Assembly: GCA_022340585.1 (NCBI GenBank)
Contig: JAJDNS010000168.1
Coordinates: forward strand, 1 to 39,967
Source of the DNA: Acidobacteriota bacterium
GTDB lineage: Bacteria; Acidobacteriota; Vicinamibacteria; Fen-336
Length of the DNA: 39,967 bases
Reading direction: 5' to 3'
The notes beneath the pieces are model-generated. The model saw only the letters and a list, made by a program, of their open reading frames with translations, did no database searches and was not told the origin of the DNA. Every line of letters starts with the position of its first letter. Within the stretch, counting starts at the first letter, position 1. This document shows positions 18,193 to 28,612 of the stretch, piece by piece. The position numbers were made by a program, and so were the translations under genes.

Positions 18193-19403
18193 GCCGCGTC
18201 GGGCACCGGGATGCGCCGGAATCGGGCGCGATTCACGCGCTTCTCCTCGGCGTCGAGGACCTCGATCTCGAAGCCCAGGTAGGTCGTGCGCTCCCCGACC
18301 CGGGGGATGCGCCCGAACACCGTGGTGACCAGACCGCCCACGGTCTCGACGCCCTCCTCGACCGAGAGCTCGGCCTCGAGGGCCTCCTGGAGCCGATCCA
18401 CGCCCACCCGGCCCTCCGCGAGAACCGCCCCGTCGGCCTCCACCGACAGCGGGTCCGGCTCGACGTCGAACTCGTCCTGGATCTCGCCCACCAGCTCCTC
18501 GACGATGTCCTCCACCGAGACGATCCCCGCGGTGGCCCCGTACTCGTCGATCACCACCGCGAACGTGAAGCGCTCGGCCTGCATCTCCCGCAGCAGCTCG
18601 GCGATGTGCTTCGTCTCGGGGACGAGGCGGGCCGGCCGCGCCAGCCCGGCCACCGTCGCCCCCGCCGCGACGTCGTGGTCCAGGAGGTCGCGGATGTCCA
18701 CGACCCCCTGGATCTCGTCCAGGTTCTCGCCGTACACCGGGATGCGGCTGTACTTGGTCTCCCGGATCACCTGGCGCAGCTCGGCGACGGGAGCCGCCGC
18801 GGCGATGGCGGTGACGTCGGGACGGGGGGTCATCACCTCCCGCACCACCGTCTCCGAGAAACGCCCCAGGGCCTCGGCCAGGCGGTTCTCGTCGGCCTCC
18901 TGCACCGGTGGCGGCGGGACCTCCGGCATGGGCGGCGCGCCCGCGTCGTCCTCGTCCTCGGGAGCGGCGCGGCGCCGCAGGCGGGCCACCACCGGCGTGA
19001 GGGCCCGCGCGTAGACGTGGAACGCGGGCAGGAGGCGCAGGAAGGCCCTCTCCGGATCCTGATGCACGAGGATGTAGGGGACGCTCACGCGGAAGAGGAG
19101 CAGGTAGGCCATCATCACCGCGAAGGCGGTGAGCATGGCCCAGTAGGTCACCAGGCCGAAGAGCAGCGACGTGATGATGACGGTCATCCCGATGTGGGCG
19201 GTGTAGGTCCCGAGGTGGACGGGCATGAGGAGGCGCGGCGGGTCCTCGAGGTAGGAAGAGGCCAGCTCCGCCATGGCCTCGTCGTGGTGGGTGACCTGGG
19301 CCAGGCGGCGGCGCTTCAGCAGGTGGAAGGAGGCCTCCACCGAGGCCAGGAAGATCGACAGCCCGGCCAGGAGGAGGAGAACGAGAAGCTCGAGGCCGAT
19401 CAC
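18189..19403 (-). CDS. CorC/HlyC-type CBS-domain membrane protein (CNNM-like)
   Basis: A 404-residue protein. The N-terminal transmembrane module has segments at about 3-25 and in the region 65-115 (HIGMTVIITSLLFGL, AFAVMMAYLLLF). After a Pro/Asp-rich linker come the motif REVMTPRPDV and a CBS pair (about 185-310, with KYSRIPVYGENLDEIQGVVDIRDLL and FAVVIDEYGATAGIVSVEDIVEELVGEI), then a CorC_HlyC C-terminal domain (about 325-395). Homologues transport Mg2+ or other divalent cations. The membrane part looks shorter and more divergent than usual, so the transport function is less sure than the domain call. It overlaps ybeY (GTGA) and era (ATGA). Confidence 0.9.
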   Translation of the reverse strand: MIGLELLVLLLLAGLSIFLASVEASFHLLKRRRLAQVTHHDEAMAELASSYLEDPPRLLMPVHLGTYTAHIGMTVIITSLLFGLVTYWAMLTAFAVMMAYLLLFRVSVPYILVHQDPERAFLRLLPAFHVYARALTPVVARLRRRAAPEDEDDAGAPPMPEVPPPPVQEADENRLAEALGRFSETVVREVMTPRPDVTAIAAAAPVAELRQVIRETKYSRIPVYGENLDEIQGVVDIRDLLDHDVAAGATVAGLARPARLVPETKHIAELLREMQAERFTFAVVIDEYGATAGIVSVEDIVEELVGEIQDEFDVEPDPLSVEADGAVLAEGRVGVDRLQEALEAELSVEEGVETVGGLVTTVFGRIPRVGERTTYLGFEIEVLDAEEKRVNRARFRRIPVPDAA

Positions 19404-19831
19404 GCCGGCGCCCCCAGGTCCCGGCGCAGCCGCTCCTCGAGGCGGTCCATCGTCCCGTCGTCGGTCTCGTGGTCGTGGCCGAGGACGTGCAGGAAGCCAT
19501 GCAGGGCCAGGATGTCCAGCTCCCGCTGAACGCTGTGCCCCTGGCGACGGGCGTTGCGCGCCGCGGTGGGAACGCTGATCACCACGTCGCCCAGCCCTTC
19601 CTCGCCCCCCGCCCCGGGAAAGGAGAGCACGTCGGTGGGCCGGTCATTGCCCCGGTACTGCCGGTTCAGCCGCCGGAGCAGCCCGTCCCCGGCCAGCACC
19701 ACCGAGACCTCGCCCGACGCCCGGAGGGTCCGCCCCGCGTTCCTCACCACCCGGCGCAGGCGGGCGGCGTCGACGCGCTGGCGCCGCTGCCGGTTCAGAA
19801 CGACCACCGCGACCTCGGGGGAGTGGCCCAC
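19400..19831 (-). CDS. ybeY: Endoribonuclease YbeY, rRNA maturation
   Basis: A 143-residue UPF0054 protein. The zinc motif reads HGFLHVLGHDHE, with H111, H115 and H121 as ligands, and the upstream signature RPTDVLSFP is present. YbeY takes part in 16S rRNA 3'-end processing and ribosome quality control with Era. GTG start, 4 bp after phoH ends, and its stop overlaps the next gene's GTG start. Confidence 0.95.
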   Translation of the reverse strand: MGHSPEVAVVVLNRQRRQRVDAARLRRVVRNAGRTLRASGEVSVVLAGDGLLRRLNRQYRGNDRPTDVLSFPGAGGEEGLGDVVISVPTAARNARRQGHSVQRELDILALHGFLHVLGHDHETDDGTMDRLEERLRRDLGAPA

Positions 19832-19835
19832 CGCG

Positions 19836-20792
19836 TCACTGCTCGGGCGGCTTCTCGCCGCCCCAGGCCTCGTAGGCCTTGATGATCGACTGGACGAGAC
19901 GGTGCCGGACCACGTCCTTCTCGTCGAAGTACCGGAAGGCGATCCCGTCCACCCCGGAGAGGACCGACAGCGCCTCGACGAGGCCGGACACCCGCCCCGA
20001 CGGCAGGTCGATCTGGGTGATGTCGCCGGTGACCACCACCTTCGAGCCGGGACCGACCCGGGTCAGCACCATCTTCATCTGCTCGGTGGTGGTGTTCTGG
20101 GCCTCGTCGATGATCACGAAGGCGTCGGACAGGGTGCGCCCCCGCATGAACGCGATGGGAGCCACCTCGATCTGGTTCCGCTCGAAGAGCCGCTCCACCT
20201 TCTCGAACTCCAGCAAGTCGTAGAGCGCATCGTAGAGCGGCCGCAGGTAGGGGTCGACCTTCTGCTGGAGGTCCCCGGGCAGGAACCCGAGCTTCTCGCC
20301 CGCCTCCACCGCCGGTCGGGCCAGGATGACTCGGCTCACCTCCTTGTTGAGGAGATAGGCCATGGCCTGAGCCACGGCGAGGTAGGTCTTGCCGGTCCCC
20401 GCCGGTCCGATCCCGAACACCATGTCGTGGCTCTGGATCTGCTCGAGGTAGCGGCGCTGGTTGAGGCTGCGGGGCACCACGACCTTCTTCCCGCTGCGGA
20501 CCGCGGACTTGAGCAGGTAGTCCTTCAGGCGCGTGTCCGCGTCCCGCGACAGGAGATCGGCGGCGAGCCGGACGTCTCCGGCCCCCACGGAGTAGCCGTC
20601 CTTCATCAGGGCAGTCAGCTGCTCCAGGGCCCGGCGGGCCAGCGTGGCCCCGGCCTCGTCGCCCTCGATGGAGAGCTCCGAGCCGTGTCCACGGATGCGC
20701 ACCTTGAACGCCTGCTCGAGCAGGCGGAGGTTCTCGTCGTGGGTCCCGAAGAGAGACTCGACCCCCTTCTCCGGCACGGAAACGCGTGTCAT
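19836..20792 (-). CDS. PhoH-like ATPase
   Basis: A 318-residue PhoH/PhoL-family P-loop ATPase. An N-terminal RNA-binding-like region (about 15-70) precedes the ATPase domain with Walker A GPAGTGKT (129-136) and Walker B VIIDEAQN (226-233). Members are implicated in RNA metabolism, often paired with YbeY as here. Gram-positive operons frequently place an HD-hydrolase gene between phoH and ybeY; here the two are adjacent with 4 bp between. ATG start. The 78-bp gap to aspS (20793-20870) shows nothing distinctive. Confidence 0.94.
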   Translation of the reverse strand: MTRVSVPEKGVESLFGTHDENLRLLEQAFKVRIRGHGSELSIEGDEAGATLARRALEQLTALMKDGYSVGAGDVRLAADLLSRDADTRLKDYLLKSAVRSGKKVVVPRSLNQRRYLEQIQSHDMVFGIGPAGTGKTYLAVAQAMAYLLNKEVSRVILARPAVEAGEKLGFLPGDLQQKVDPYLRPLYDALYDLLEFEKVERLFERNQIEVAPIAFMRGRTLSDAFVIIDEAQNTTTEQMKMVLTRVGPGSKVVVTGDITQIDLPSGRVSGLVEALSVLSGVDGIAFRYFDEKDVVRHRLVQSIIKAYEAWGGEKPPEQ

Positions 20793-20870
20793 GGACAGGG
20801 GGAGAAGCCGGCTCCGCGGCGTCTTGGCGGGTCCATCGCCATCAGCGTGAGCTTAGCACAGCCCGGTCCC

Positions 20871-22665
<1,795 letters not shown>

Positions 22666-22673
<8 letters not shown>

Positions 22674-23919
22674 TCGTCTTCTCCTTCAGGTGCTCGAGGA
22701 TCCGTCCCTCCGGCACGTCTTCCTGCTCCGATCGCTCCATGTCCCGAATCGTCCACACCCCGCGCGCCGCTTCGTCGTCGCCGAGGATGGCCACGAAGCG
22801 CGCGCCCAGCTTGTCCGCCTGCTTCATGCGGGACTTGAAGCTGCGTCCCTCGGGGTCGAGCATCGCCCGCACCCCCGCCTGCCTCAGGTCGCGCTGGAGA
22901 ACCAGGGCCGGGTCGAGGGCCTCGCTCGTGAGCGGCGCGAGGAACACGTCGCAGCGCCCCTCGCTCTCGCCCGCCGGCATGAGAAGGGCCAGGCGCTCGA
23001 GACCCACCGCGAAGCCGGTCCCCGCCACCTCGGGTCCGCCCAGGTCGCGCACCAGACCGTCGTAGCGACCGCCGCCGAGCACGCTGTTCTGGGCGCCGAG
23101 CTCGCCGCTCAGGATCTCGAAGGTGGTCCGCACGTAGTAGTCGAGCCCGCGCACCAGGCGGTGGCTCAGGCGGTACGGGATCCCCAGGAGCTTGAGCTGG
23201 CGGCACACCTCGGCGAAGTGGTCGCGGCAGTCCGCGCAGAGGTGGCCGGTGATCTTCGGGAGCCCCTCGATCATCTTCTGGTCGTCGGGGACCTTGCAGT
23301 CGAGGACCCGCAGGGGGTTGGTCTCGGCCCGGCGCTGGCAGTCGCCGCACATGCTCGGGGCGTGCTCCCGCAGGGCCGTGCGCAGCGTTTCCACGTACGC
23401 GGGGCGGCAGTGCTGGTCGCCGACGGAGTTGAGGACGAGCTGGTGCTGGCGGACGCCGCAGGCCTCCAGGTAGGCCACCGCGACCTCGATCATCTCGGCG
23501 TCGATGGTGGGGCTGGTGAGCCCGAAGGCCTCCACGTCGAGCTGGTGGAACTGCCGGTAGCGTCCCTTCTGGGGCCGCTCCCGTCGGAACATCGGCCCCA
23601 GGGCGTAGACCTTGAGGGCCGGGTCGGTGTTCATCAGGTTGTGCTCGATGACCGCGCGGACGATTCCCGCCGTGGCCTCGGGCCGCAGCGTGAGTGACGA
23701 GCCGTCACGGTCGTCGAAGGTGTACATCTCCTTCGTGACGATGTCGGTCTCGGCCCCGATCCCCCGGGCGAACAGCTCCGTCTCCTCGAAGACCGGGGTG
23801 CGGATCTCCCGGTACCCGTACCGTCCCAACAGGCCGTGGGCCGCCCGCTCCAGCGTTTGCCAGGCCGGGATCTCGTCGGGAAGTATGTCCCGCGTCCCAC
23901 GCACCGCCCGGATCTTCAC
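22666..23919 (-). CDS. hisS: Histidyl-tRNA synthetase
   Basis: A 417-residue class II synthetase. It has the N-terminal RAVRGTRDILPDE, motif 2 region (GPMFRRERPQKGRYRQFHQLD), the histidine-specific segments GLDYYVRTTFEI and GGGRYDGLV, motif 3 (GFAVGLERLALL) and a C-terminal anticodon-binding domain. I start at the GTG at 23919 because GGGAGGGAGG lies just upstream at good spacing; a TTG at 23934 would sit inside that Shine-Dalgarno stretch. hisS and aspS overlap by 8 bp and form one unit. Confidence 0.97.
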
Positions 23920-23960
23920 TGCCCTCCCTCCCAAAAAGGCTGAGTCTAGCAGAGCCGGGA

Positions 23961-24004
23961 GGGGTCGGGTCGTGAATGTTGAATTGCGTCACCTCAAGAG
24001 GACG
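23961..24004 (+). repeat. REP-like element, left half only (copy A)
   Basis: It starts GGGGTCGGGTCGTGAAT and continues identically to copy B (27176) for 44 bases, including CCTC...GAGG hairpin arms, with one change (A to G at base 7). The matching right end is absent, so this is a solo or truncated copy. It lies in the divergent region between hisS and the sigma factor gene, about 200 bp before the latter. The remainder of that gap (24005-24213) is lower in GC; it contains GGGCCCGCGGGGCC at 24096-24109, a strong stem with no T-run. Confidence 0.75.
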
Positions 24005-24213
24005 GAATAGAACTGCAATGCAGCATCTGGAACTTGAACCCTTGTCCCCTCAATCCACGAAACGAACGTCCCGGGTTTGCCGTCTTGTTGTGTTAGGGCC
24101 CGCGGGGCCGCGCCTCCGAGTGCGCCTATCCACCCCAAGATGCTGATCGCTGCGATCGAGCCGAATCATCTGCCTCCCGGCAGAGTGACACTTCTCCAAC
24201 CGCGGTGTGTCTC

Positions 24214-24711
24214 ATGAACGACATGGCCGAGCAGGACGTGGACGTCGAGGGGCTCTGGACCCGGTACGGCGGTCTCGTCCTGCGACGCTGCCGCCAGTTG
24301 CTCCGCGACGAGGAGGAGGCGCTCGACGTGACCCAGGACGTGTTCGTTCAGCTTCTCAGGCGACGATCGCGGCTCGAGGTGCGCTTCCCGTCCAGCTTGC
24401 TGTGGAAGATGGCCACCAACCTCTGCCTGAATCGCCTGCGGGACCGCCGAGCTGGCCCGGAGGCCGTGGAGGACGACACCCTCGTCCGGCTGGCCCGCCT
24501 CGAGGACCCCAGCCCCCAGGCCGAAGCCCGGTTCACGCTCCGCCGCCTGTTCGCACGACAAAAAGACTCGACCCGCGTGATCGCGGTGCTCCACTTCGTC
24601 GACGGGCTGACGCTGGAGCAGACCGCCCGGGAGGTGGGTCTCTCGGTCTCGGGAGTGCGGAAGCGTCTGCGCGGCCTGCGGGAAACCCTGCTGCAGATGG
24701 AGGCTTCATGA
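24214..24711 (+). CDS. ECF-like RNA polymerase sigma factor
   Basis: A 165-residue sigma-70 family factor of ECF size. Region 2 reads LLRDEEEALDVTQDVFVQLLRR followed by SLLWKMATNLCLNRLRDRR. Region 4 has LHFVDGLTLEQTAREVGLSVSGVRKRLRGL, a helix-turn-helix. The start could be the GTG at 24205 or the ATGs at 24214 or 24223; I use 24214, but no strong Shine-Dalgarno decides it. Its stop overlaps the next start as ATGA. A GGAACTT at 24029-24035 resembles an ECF -35 box, as expected for autoregulation, but no convincing -10 follows, so I do not call a promoter. It is probably held by the next gene's product. Confidence 0.88.
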   Translation: MNDMAEQDVDVEGLWTRYGGLVLRRCRQLLRDEEEALDVTQDVFVQLLRRRSRLEVRFPSSLLWKMATNLCLNRLRDRRAGPEAVEDDTLVRLARLEDPSPQAEARFTLRRLFARQKDSTRVIAVLHFVDGLTLEQTAREVGLSVSGVRKRLRGLRETLLQMEAS

Positions 24712-25505
24712 CCTGCTCGGACGACGCCGCGACGGTTCCCGATCTCCATCTGGAACGGTACCTGCTCGGGGAGCTCCCGGAGGACGAGCGGGGGCGGATC
24801 GAGCGGCTCCTGGCCCTCGACCCCGCGCTCCGCCGCCGCCTCGACGGCCTGCGCGAGTCCGACACCGAGATCGCTCGCCAGTACCCCCCCGCCCTCATGG
24901 ACGAGCGCATCCGGGGCCGGGCCCGGGCGAGCGGGGCCTCGCGGCGCGAGGCCACACCGGTGCGGCGGGTCCCGGCGTGGCTGGTGCCGGCCCTGGCCGC
25001 CACGGCGGTGGTTCTCGCGGTGGGGGTCGGCGTGCTCCGTCCTCCCGCGCCGGCCGACGGCATCCGGCTGAAGGGAGGCGACGCCGAGATCGTCGTCTTC
25101 CGCAAGACCGCCGCCGGCAGCGAGCGCCTCGGGCCCGGGGCTCGGGCGGTCCCGGGAGAGCTGATCCGCGTGGGCTATCGGGCCGCGGGCCGACCCTACG
25201 GGGCCATCGTGTCGACCGACGGCAACGGCAACGTGACCCAGCACCTCCCCCGGTCCGGCGGGCGGGCGGCCCCGCTGGAGACGGGAGGAACGGTGCTGCT
25301 GGACTTCTCCTACGAGCTCGACGACGCTCCCCGCTGGGAGCGGTTCTACCTGGTCACCGGCGACGAGCCCTTCGACCTGGAGGCGGTGCGCCAGGCCGCC
25401 CGGAAGGTGGCCGCAACCGGATCAGCGGGCGCGCCGCCCCAACTCGAGATCCCGGCGAACCTTCAGCAATCGATCTTCACTCTGACCAAGGAGACGGTGT
25501 CATGA
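24708..25505 (+). CDS. Anti-sigma-like single-pass membrane protein
   Basis: A 265-residue protein. The cytoplasmic N-terminus has HLERYLLGELPEDERGRIER (14-33), the amphipathic layout common in anti-sigma factors, though without the His/Cys ligands of the zinc-binding type. One transmembrane helix is at about 89-110 (AWLVPALAATAVVLAVGVGV). The outer domain (about 115-255) is a beta-rich module with YGAIVSTDGNGNVTQHLP and TVLLDFSYELDDAPRWERFYLVTGDEPFDL, resembling DUF4384-type modules that I have seen beside caspase-like proteins. It is coupled by ATGA overlaps to the sigma factor before it and the caspase after it. The inferred role is to sequester the sigma factor and sense an envelope signal. 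Confidence 0.75.
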   Translation: MTCSDDAATVPDLHLERYLLGELPEDERGRIERLLALDPALRRRLDGLRESDTEIARQYPPALMDERIRGRARASGASRREATPVRRVPAWLVPALAATAVVLAVGVGVLRPPAPADGIRLKGGDAEIVVFRKTAAGSERLGPGARAVPGELIRVGYRAAGRPYGAIVSTDGNGNVTQHLPRSGGRAAPLETGGTVLLDFSYELDDAPRWERFYLVTGDEPFDLEAVRQAARKVAATGSAGAPPQLEIPANLQQSIFTLTKETVS

Positions 25506-27190
25506 CGACGCTCAGACTGCTCACCACCTGTGCCCTCGTCCTTGGTGTCGCGGGGACCTCGGGCGCCGACGTGGTCCACCGCTACGCCCTCGTGGCCGGG
25601 GCGAACCAGGGGGGACGCGATCGCCCCACGCTGCGGTTCGCGGTGTCCGACGCGGCCCGGTTCGCCACCGTCCTCCAGGAGCTCGGCGGCGTCGAGGAGC
25701 GCGACACCATCCTCCTCGAGCAGCCGTCGGTGGGTGAGCTGGAGAAGGCCCTCGAGACCCTGCGCGCCCGCACCGAAGCCGACCGCCGCGACCCCGCGGG
25801 CGCCCCCCGCCGCACCGAGTTCCTCTTCTACTACTCCGGGCACGCCGACGAGAAGGGATTGCTGCTGGGCGACGACCGCTACTCCTACCGCTCCCTGCGC
25901 GACCACATGGACGCGGTCCCCGCCGACGTCCGCATCGCGGTGCTGGACGCCTGCGCCTCCGGGGCCATCACCCGCCTCAAGGGCGGAAAGCGCCGTCCAC
26001 CGTTCCTCGCCGACGAGTCCTCGGAGATGCGGGGTCACGCCTTCCTCACCTCGAGCTCGGAGGACGAGGTCGCCCAGGAATCGGAGGGCCTCGGCGGCAG
26101 CTTCTTCACCCACTACCTGACCTCGGGACTGAGAGGGGCGGCGGACGTCTCCGGCGAGGGCAAGGTGACGCTCAACGAGGCCTACCAGTTCGCCTTCCAC
26201 GAGACCCTCGGGGGAACCGTCGACACCCGCGGCGGTGCTCAGCACCCGGCCTACGACATCCAGCTCTCGGGCACCGGCGACGTGGTCATGACGGACATCC
26301 GTCAGACCTCGGCGGGGCTGGTGCTCTCCGAGAGCCTGACCGGACGCTGCTTCGTCCGGAACTCCCGGGACGAGCTGGTGGTCGAGCTCCAGAAGCCCCG
26401 GGGCCGCGCCGTCCAGCTGGGCCTCGAGCCCGGCGCCTACCGCGTCCAGTGCGACCTGCAGTCCGGGGGAGTGGCCACGACCGCCGAGGTCGCGGAGGGA
26501 GCGCAGGTGGTCGTGGGCCCGGACCGCATGGCGGCCACCGAGCGCCAGGAGACGGTCTCCCGGGGAGCCTCCGACACGCCCCCGGGCCCCCGGCCCCTGG
26601 ATGGCCGCAACCGGATCGACGTGCGCTGGACCATCTCGCGCTACCGCGACAGCTGGGCCTCGGTCTCCCAGCCCGGCGGGATCGTCGACACGTCGGTCTC
26701 CGGCTTCGGCGGTGGGCTGGACTACCACCGTTGGTTCCGGGAGAACCTGGCGCTCACGATCAGCGCGTCCGGCCGCGCCGTCGACGCCACGACGTACGTG
26801 GATGTCGGGGGGGGAACGGGCAGCGAGTCTACGGCCATCTCCTCGGTGCTCGCGGGCATCCGCTGGTACCCGACGAGGCGCCCGACCGCGAGCGTGCGGC
26901 CGTGGCTGAGCGCCATGGTGGGTCCCTACATCGGCTCGGGAACGAGCACGTCTTCGGGACTGCCGGGGTCCTCGGTGAAGACCCAGGTGCTGGCCGTTCC
27001 CGGGGCCTACCTCGGCGCCGGCGTGGACTTCCGGCTCGGCGGGCACTTCATGCTCGGGATCAGCGTCGGCGCCGACCTGCCCGCCGACTTCTCCGAGGAG
27101 CTCGCCGGGACGAAGAACTACCGCGCGTTCCAGATGGGCATGAGCTTCGGCTGGGCCTGGGGCAAGGGCCACGAAGGGGTCAGGTCGTGA
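25502..27190 (+). CDS. Secreted caspase-family protease with C-terminal outer-membrane barrel
   Basis: A 562-residue protein. A signal peptide (1-22) is followed by a peptidase C14 domain (about 26-255) with the catalytic dyad H114 (FYYSGHADEKG) and C151 (VLDACASGAITR). TSSSEDEVAQES and GSFFTHYL are also typical of prokaryotic caspase homologues. A small beta-sandwich like PEGA domains comes next (about 270-340), then a Pro-rich linker (355-368). The C-terminal domain (about 370-555) has alternating strands (IDVRWTISRY, SGFGGGLDYHRWF, LALTISASG, SVLAGIRWYP, VRPWLSAMVGPYIG, YLGAGVDFRLG) ending FQMGMSFGWAWG, like an outer-membrane barrel. Caspase homologues usually cut after Arg, Lys or Asp; the target is unknown. 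The last residues GVRS and the stop are encoded by a REP-like element, so the original C-terminus probably differed. Confidence 0.87.
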   Translation: MTTLRLLTTCALVLGVAGTSGADVVHRYALVAGANQGGRDRPTLRFAVSDAARFATVLQELGGVEERDTILLEQPSVGELEKALETLRARTEADRRDPAGAPRRTEFLFYYSGHADEKGLLLGDDRYSYRSLRDHMDAVPADVRIAVLDACASGAITRLKGGKRRPPFLADESSEMRGHAFLTSSSEDEVAQESEGLGGSFFTHYLTSGLRGAADVSGEGKVTLNEAYQFAFHETLGGTVDTRGGAQHPAYDIQLSGTGDVVMTDIRQTSAGLVLSESLTGRCFVRNSRDELVVELQKPRGRAVQLGLEPGAYRVQCDLQSGGVATTAEVAEGAQVVVGPDRMAATERQETVSRGASDTPPGPRPLDGRNRIDVRWTISRYRDSWASVSQPGGIVDTSVSGFGGGLDYHRWFRENLALTISASGRAVDATTYVDVGGGTGSESTAISSVLAGIRWYPTRRPTASVRPWLSAMVGPYIGSGTSTSSGLPGSSVKTQVLAVPGAYLGAGVDFRLGGHFMLGISVGADLPADFSEELAGTKNYRAFQMGMSFGWAWGKGHEGVRS

Positions 27191-27256
27191 ATGTTGAATT
27201 GCGTCACCTCAAGAGGACGTTTTCGACCGCCGATTCACCATTCACGACCTGACCCC
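27176..27256. repeat. REP-like element, complete (copy B), 81 bp
   Basis: Perfect 17-bp terminal inverted repeats: GGGGTCAGGTCGTGAAT at 27176-27192 and its exact complement at 27240-27256. An internal CCTC...GAGG hairpin lies at about 27207-27218. It encodes no protein. The ends resemble those I recall around REP-associated tyrosine transposases (Y1_Tnp); no such transposase is in the window. It supplies the stop codons of both flanking convergent genes. Confidence 0.82.
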
Positions 27257-28530
27257 CTTTGCGCCTTGCGGAAGGAGAGGATCATCTCGGCGCCGAGGAT
27301 GTGGCGCTCGGCCTCGAGGGTCAGGCCCCGCGACGCGACCTCGTCCACCAGCTGGCGGCGTGAGTACCGGGCGACGGGCGGGTGGTCGCCGGCCCCCGGG
27401 ACGATGCGGGAGTAGAGGGTCCCGAGGAGACGCCACCGGCGGCGCCCGTAGTCGGGGGTAGCCAGGACCAGGCGGCCACCGGGGCCGAGCACCCGCGCCA
27501 TCTCGGTGAGGGCGTGGCCGCCGGACGGAACCAGCTCGACGAGCTGAGACGCCACGACGGCGTCGAACACGCCGTTGCGAAACGGCAGGCCCACCGCGTC
27601 GGCCCGGACGAGGGGTCGCTCGAATCGCCGGGCCCGGCGGAGCTTCCCGATCAGGAGGTCGAGGCCCACGCTGCCCGCGGGCAGCGTCCCCAGGAGCCGG
27701 CTCGACCCGCACCCGACGTCGAGGACCCGGCCCGCCGGGCCCACCAGGTCGCGGATGTGACGGTGCCGCGTGCGCTGCCAGTAGCGCTGGGGCGGGTGCC
27801 GGCTGTCGAAAGCCCGGTCCTCGTAGTCGGCGGCGTCGACGTCGTTGCGCGTGGCCCACAAGCGGCGGAAGGTCCCCAGATAGGCCAGGCCGAAGGGGAC
27901 GATCCGCGCGTTGGAGGAGCCGTGCACCCGGGGCTCGTAGCGGAAGGGGATCTCCCGGACCCGCCAACCGTGGGTGTACGCCCGGATCACGATCTCCGGG
28001 AGGACATCGAAGTCCCGGGCCGGCACCGCCTCCATGGCCAGCGCACCTCTGTGGTAGAGGCGGAAGCCGCTGGACAGGTCTCGCAGCCGCACGCCCAGGC
28101 CCCAGGCAAAGAAGCGGTTGAGGACACGGCTCAGCAGCGCCCGGGCCACCGGCATCCGGGCGCTCCCGCCCTCCACGTATCGCGAGGCGATCAGGATCTC
28201 CGCGGTGTCGCGCTCACGCCACAGGTCGGCGGCGAAGGTGGGAGGGTGGCTGAGATCCGCATCCATGGTCAGGACGTGGCCTCCCCGGGCCCGGGCGAAG
28301 CCGGCCCGCAGGGCCCCGCCGTAGCCCGGCTCGTCCTGGCGCAGGACGGCGGCGAGACCTCCCCCCGCCGCCGCCTGCGTCTCGGGGTCCTCGTCCCGGA
28401 CCACGACCAGAATCTCGCTCGAGATCCCGAGCCCCCCCAGGATCGACCGAAGCTGCGGGAGAAGAACCCGGAGGTTGGGCGCCTCGTTGTGGGCCGGGAT
28501 GACCACGCTCAGGTCGGGGAGCGACGACAC
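27235..28530 (-). CDS. Fused family 2 glycosyltransferase and SAM-dependent methyltransferase
   Basis: A 431-residue fusion. Residues about 5-225 are a GT-A family 2 transferase like polyprenyl-phosphate mannosyl/glucosyltransferases, with SVVIPAHNEAPNL, the metal motif D90-A-D92 (TMDADLSHPP), SSGFRLYHRGAL and REIPFRYEPRVHGSSN. Residues about 250-420 are a class I methyltransferase with VLDVGCGSSRLL (269-280), GLDLL, RADAVGLPF and VLGPGGRLVLATPDYG. It may build and methylate a lipid-linked or surface sugar; substrates are unknown. GTG start. The last residues (about GSGREW) and the stop lie inside REP-like element copy B. It is convergent with the caspase gene and divergent from the membrane protein gene across 82 bp with no clear signals. 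Confidence 0.88.
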   Translation of the reverse strand: MSSLPDLSVVIPAHNEAPNLRVLLPQLRSILGGLGISSEILVVVRDEDPETQAAAGGGLAAVLRQDEPGYGGALRAGFARARGGHVLTMDADLSHPPTFAADLWRERDTAEILIASRYVEGGSARMPVARALLSRVLNRFFAWGLGVRLRDLSSGFRLYHRGALAMEAVPARDFDVLPEIVIRAYTHGWRVREIPFRYEPRVHGSSNARIVPFGLAYLGTFRRLWATRNDVDAADYEDRAFDSRHPPQRYWQRTRHRHIRDLVGPAGRVLDVGCGSSRLLGTLPAGSVGLDLLIGKLRRARRFERPLVRADAVGLPFRNGVFDAVVASQLVELVPSGGHALTEMARVLGPGGRLVLATPDYGRRRWRLLGTLYSRIVPGAGDHPPVARYSRRQLVDEVASRGLTLEAERHILGAEMILSFRKAQRGSGREW

Positions 28531-28612
28531 GCCGTGAAGCCTACGCGGACGGCGCGCCCCGGTAAAGGAGGGCCCGGTTGCGCGGACCGGGATCCTCGCT
28601 GATCATGCCCCG

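Noticed and set aside
24096..24109. GGGCCCGCGGGGCC stem as an intrinsic terminator
   Set aside because: No T-run follows on either strand, and it lies between divergent genes where no terminator is needed.
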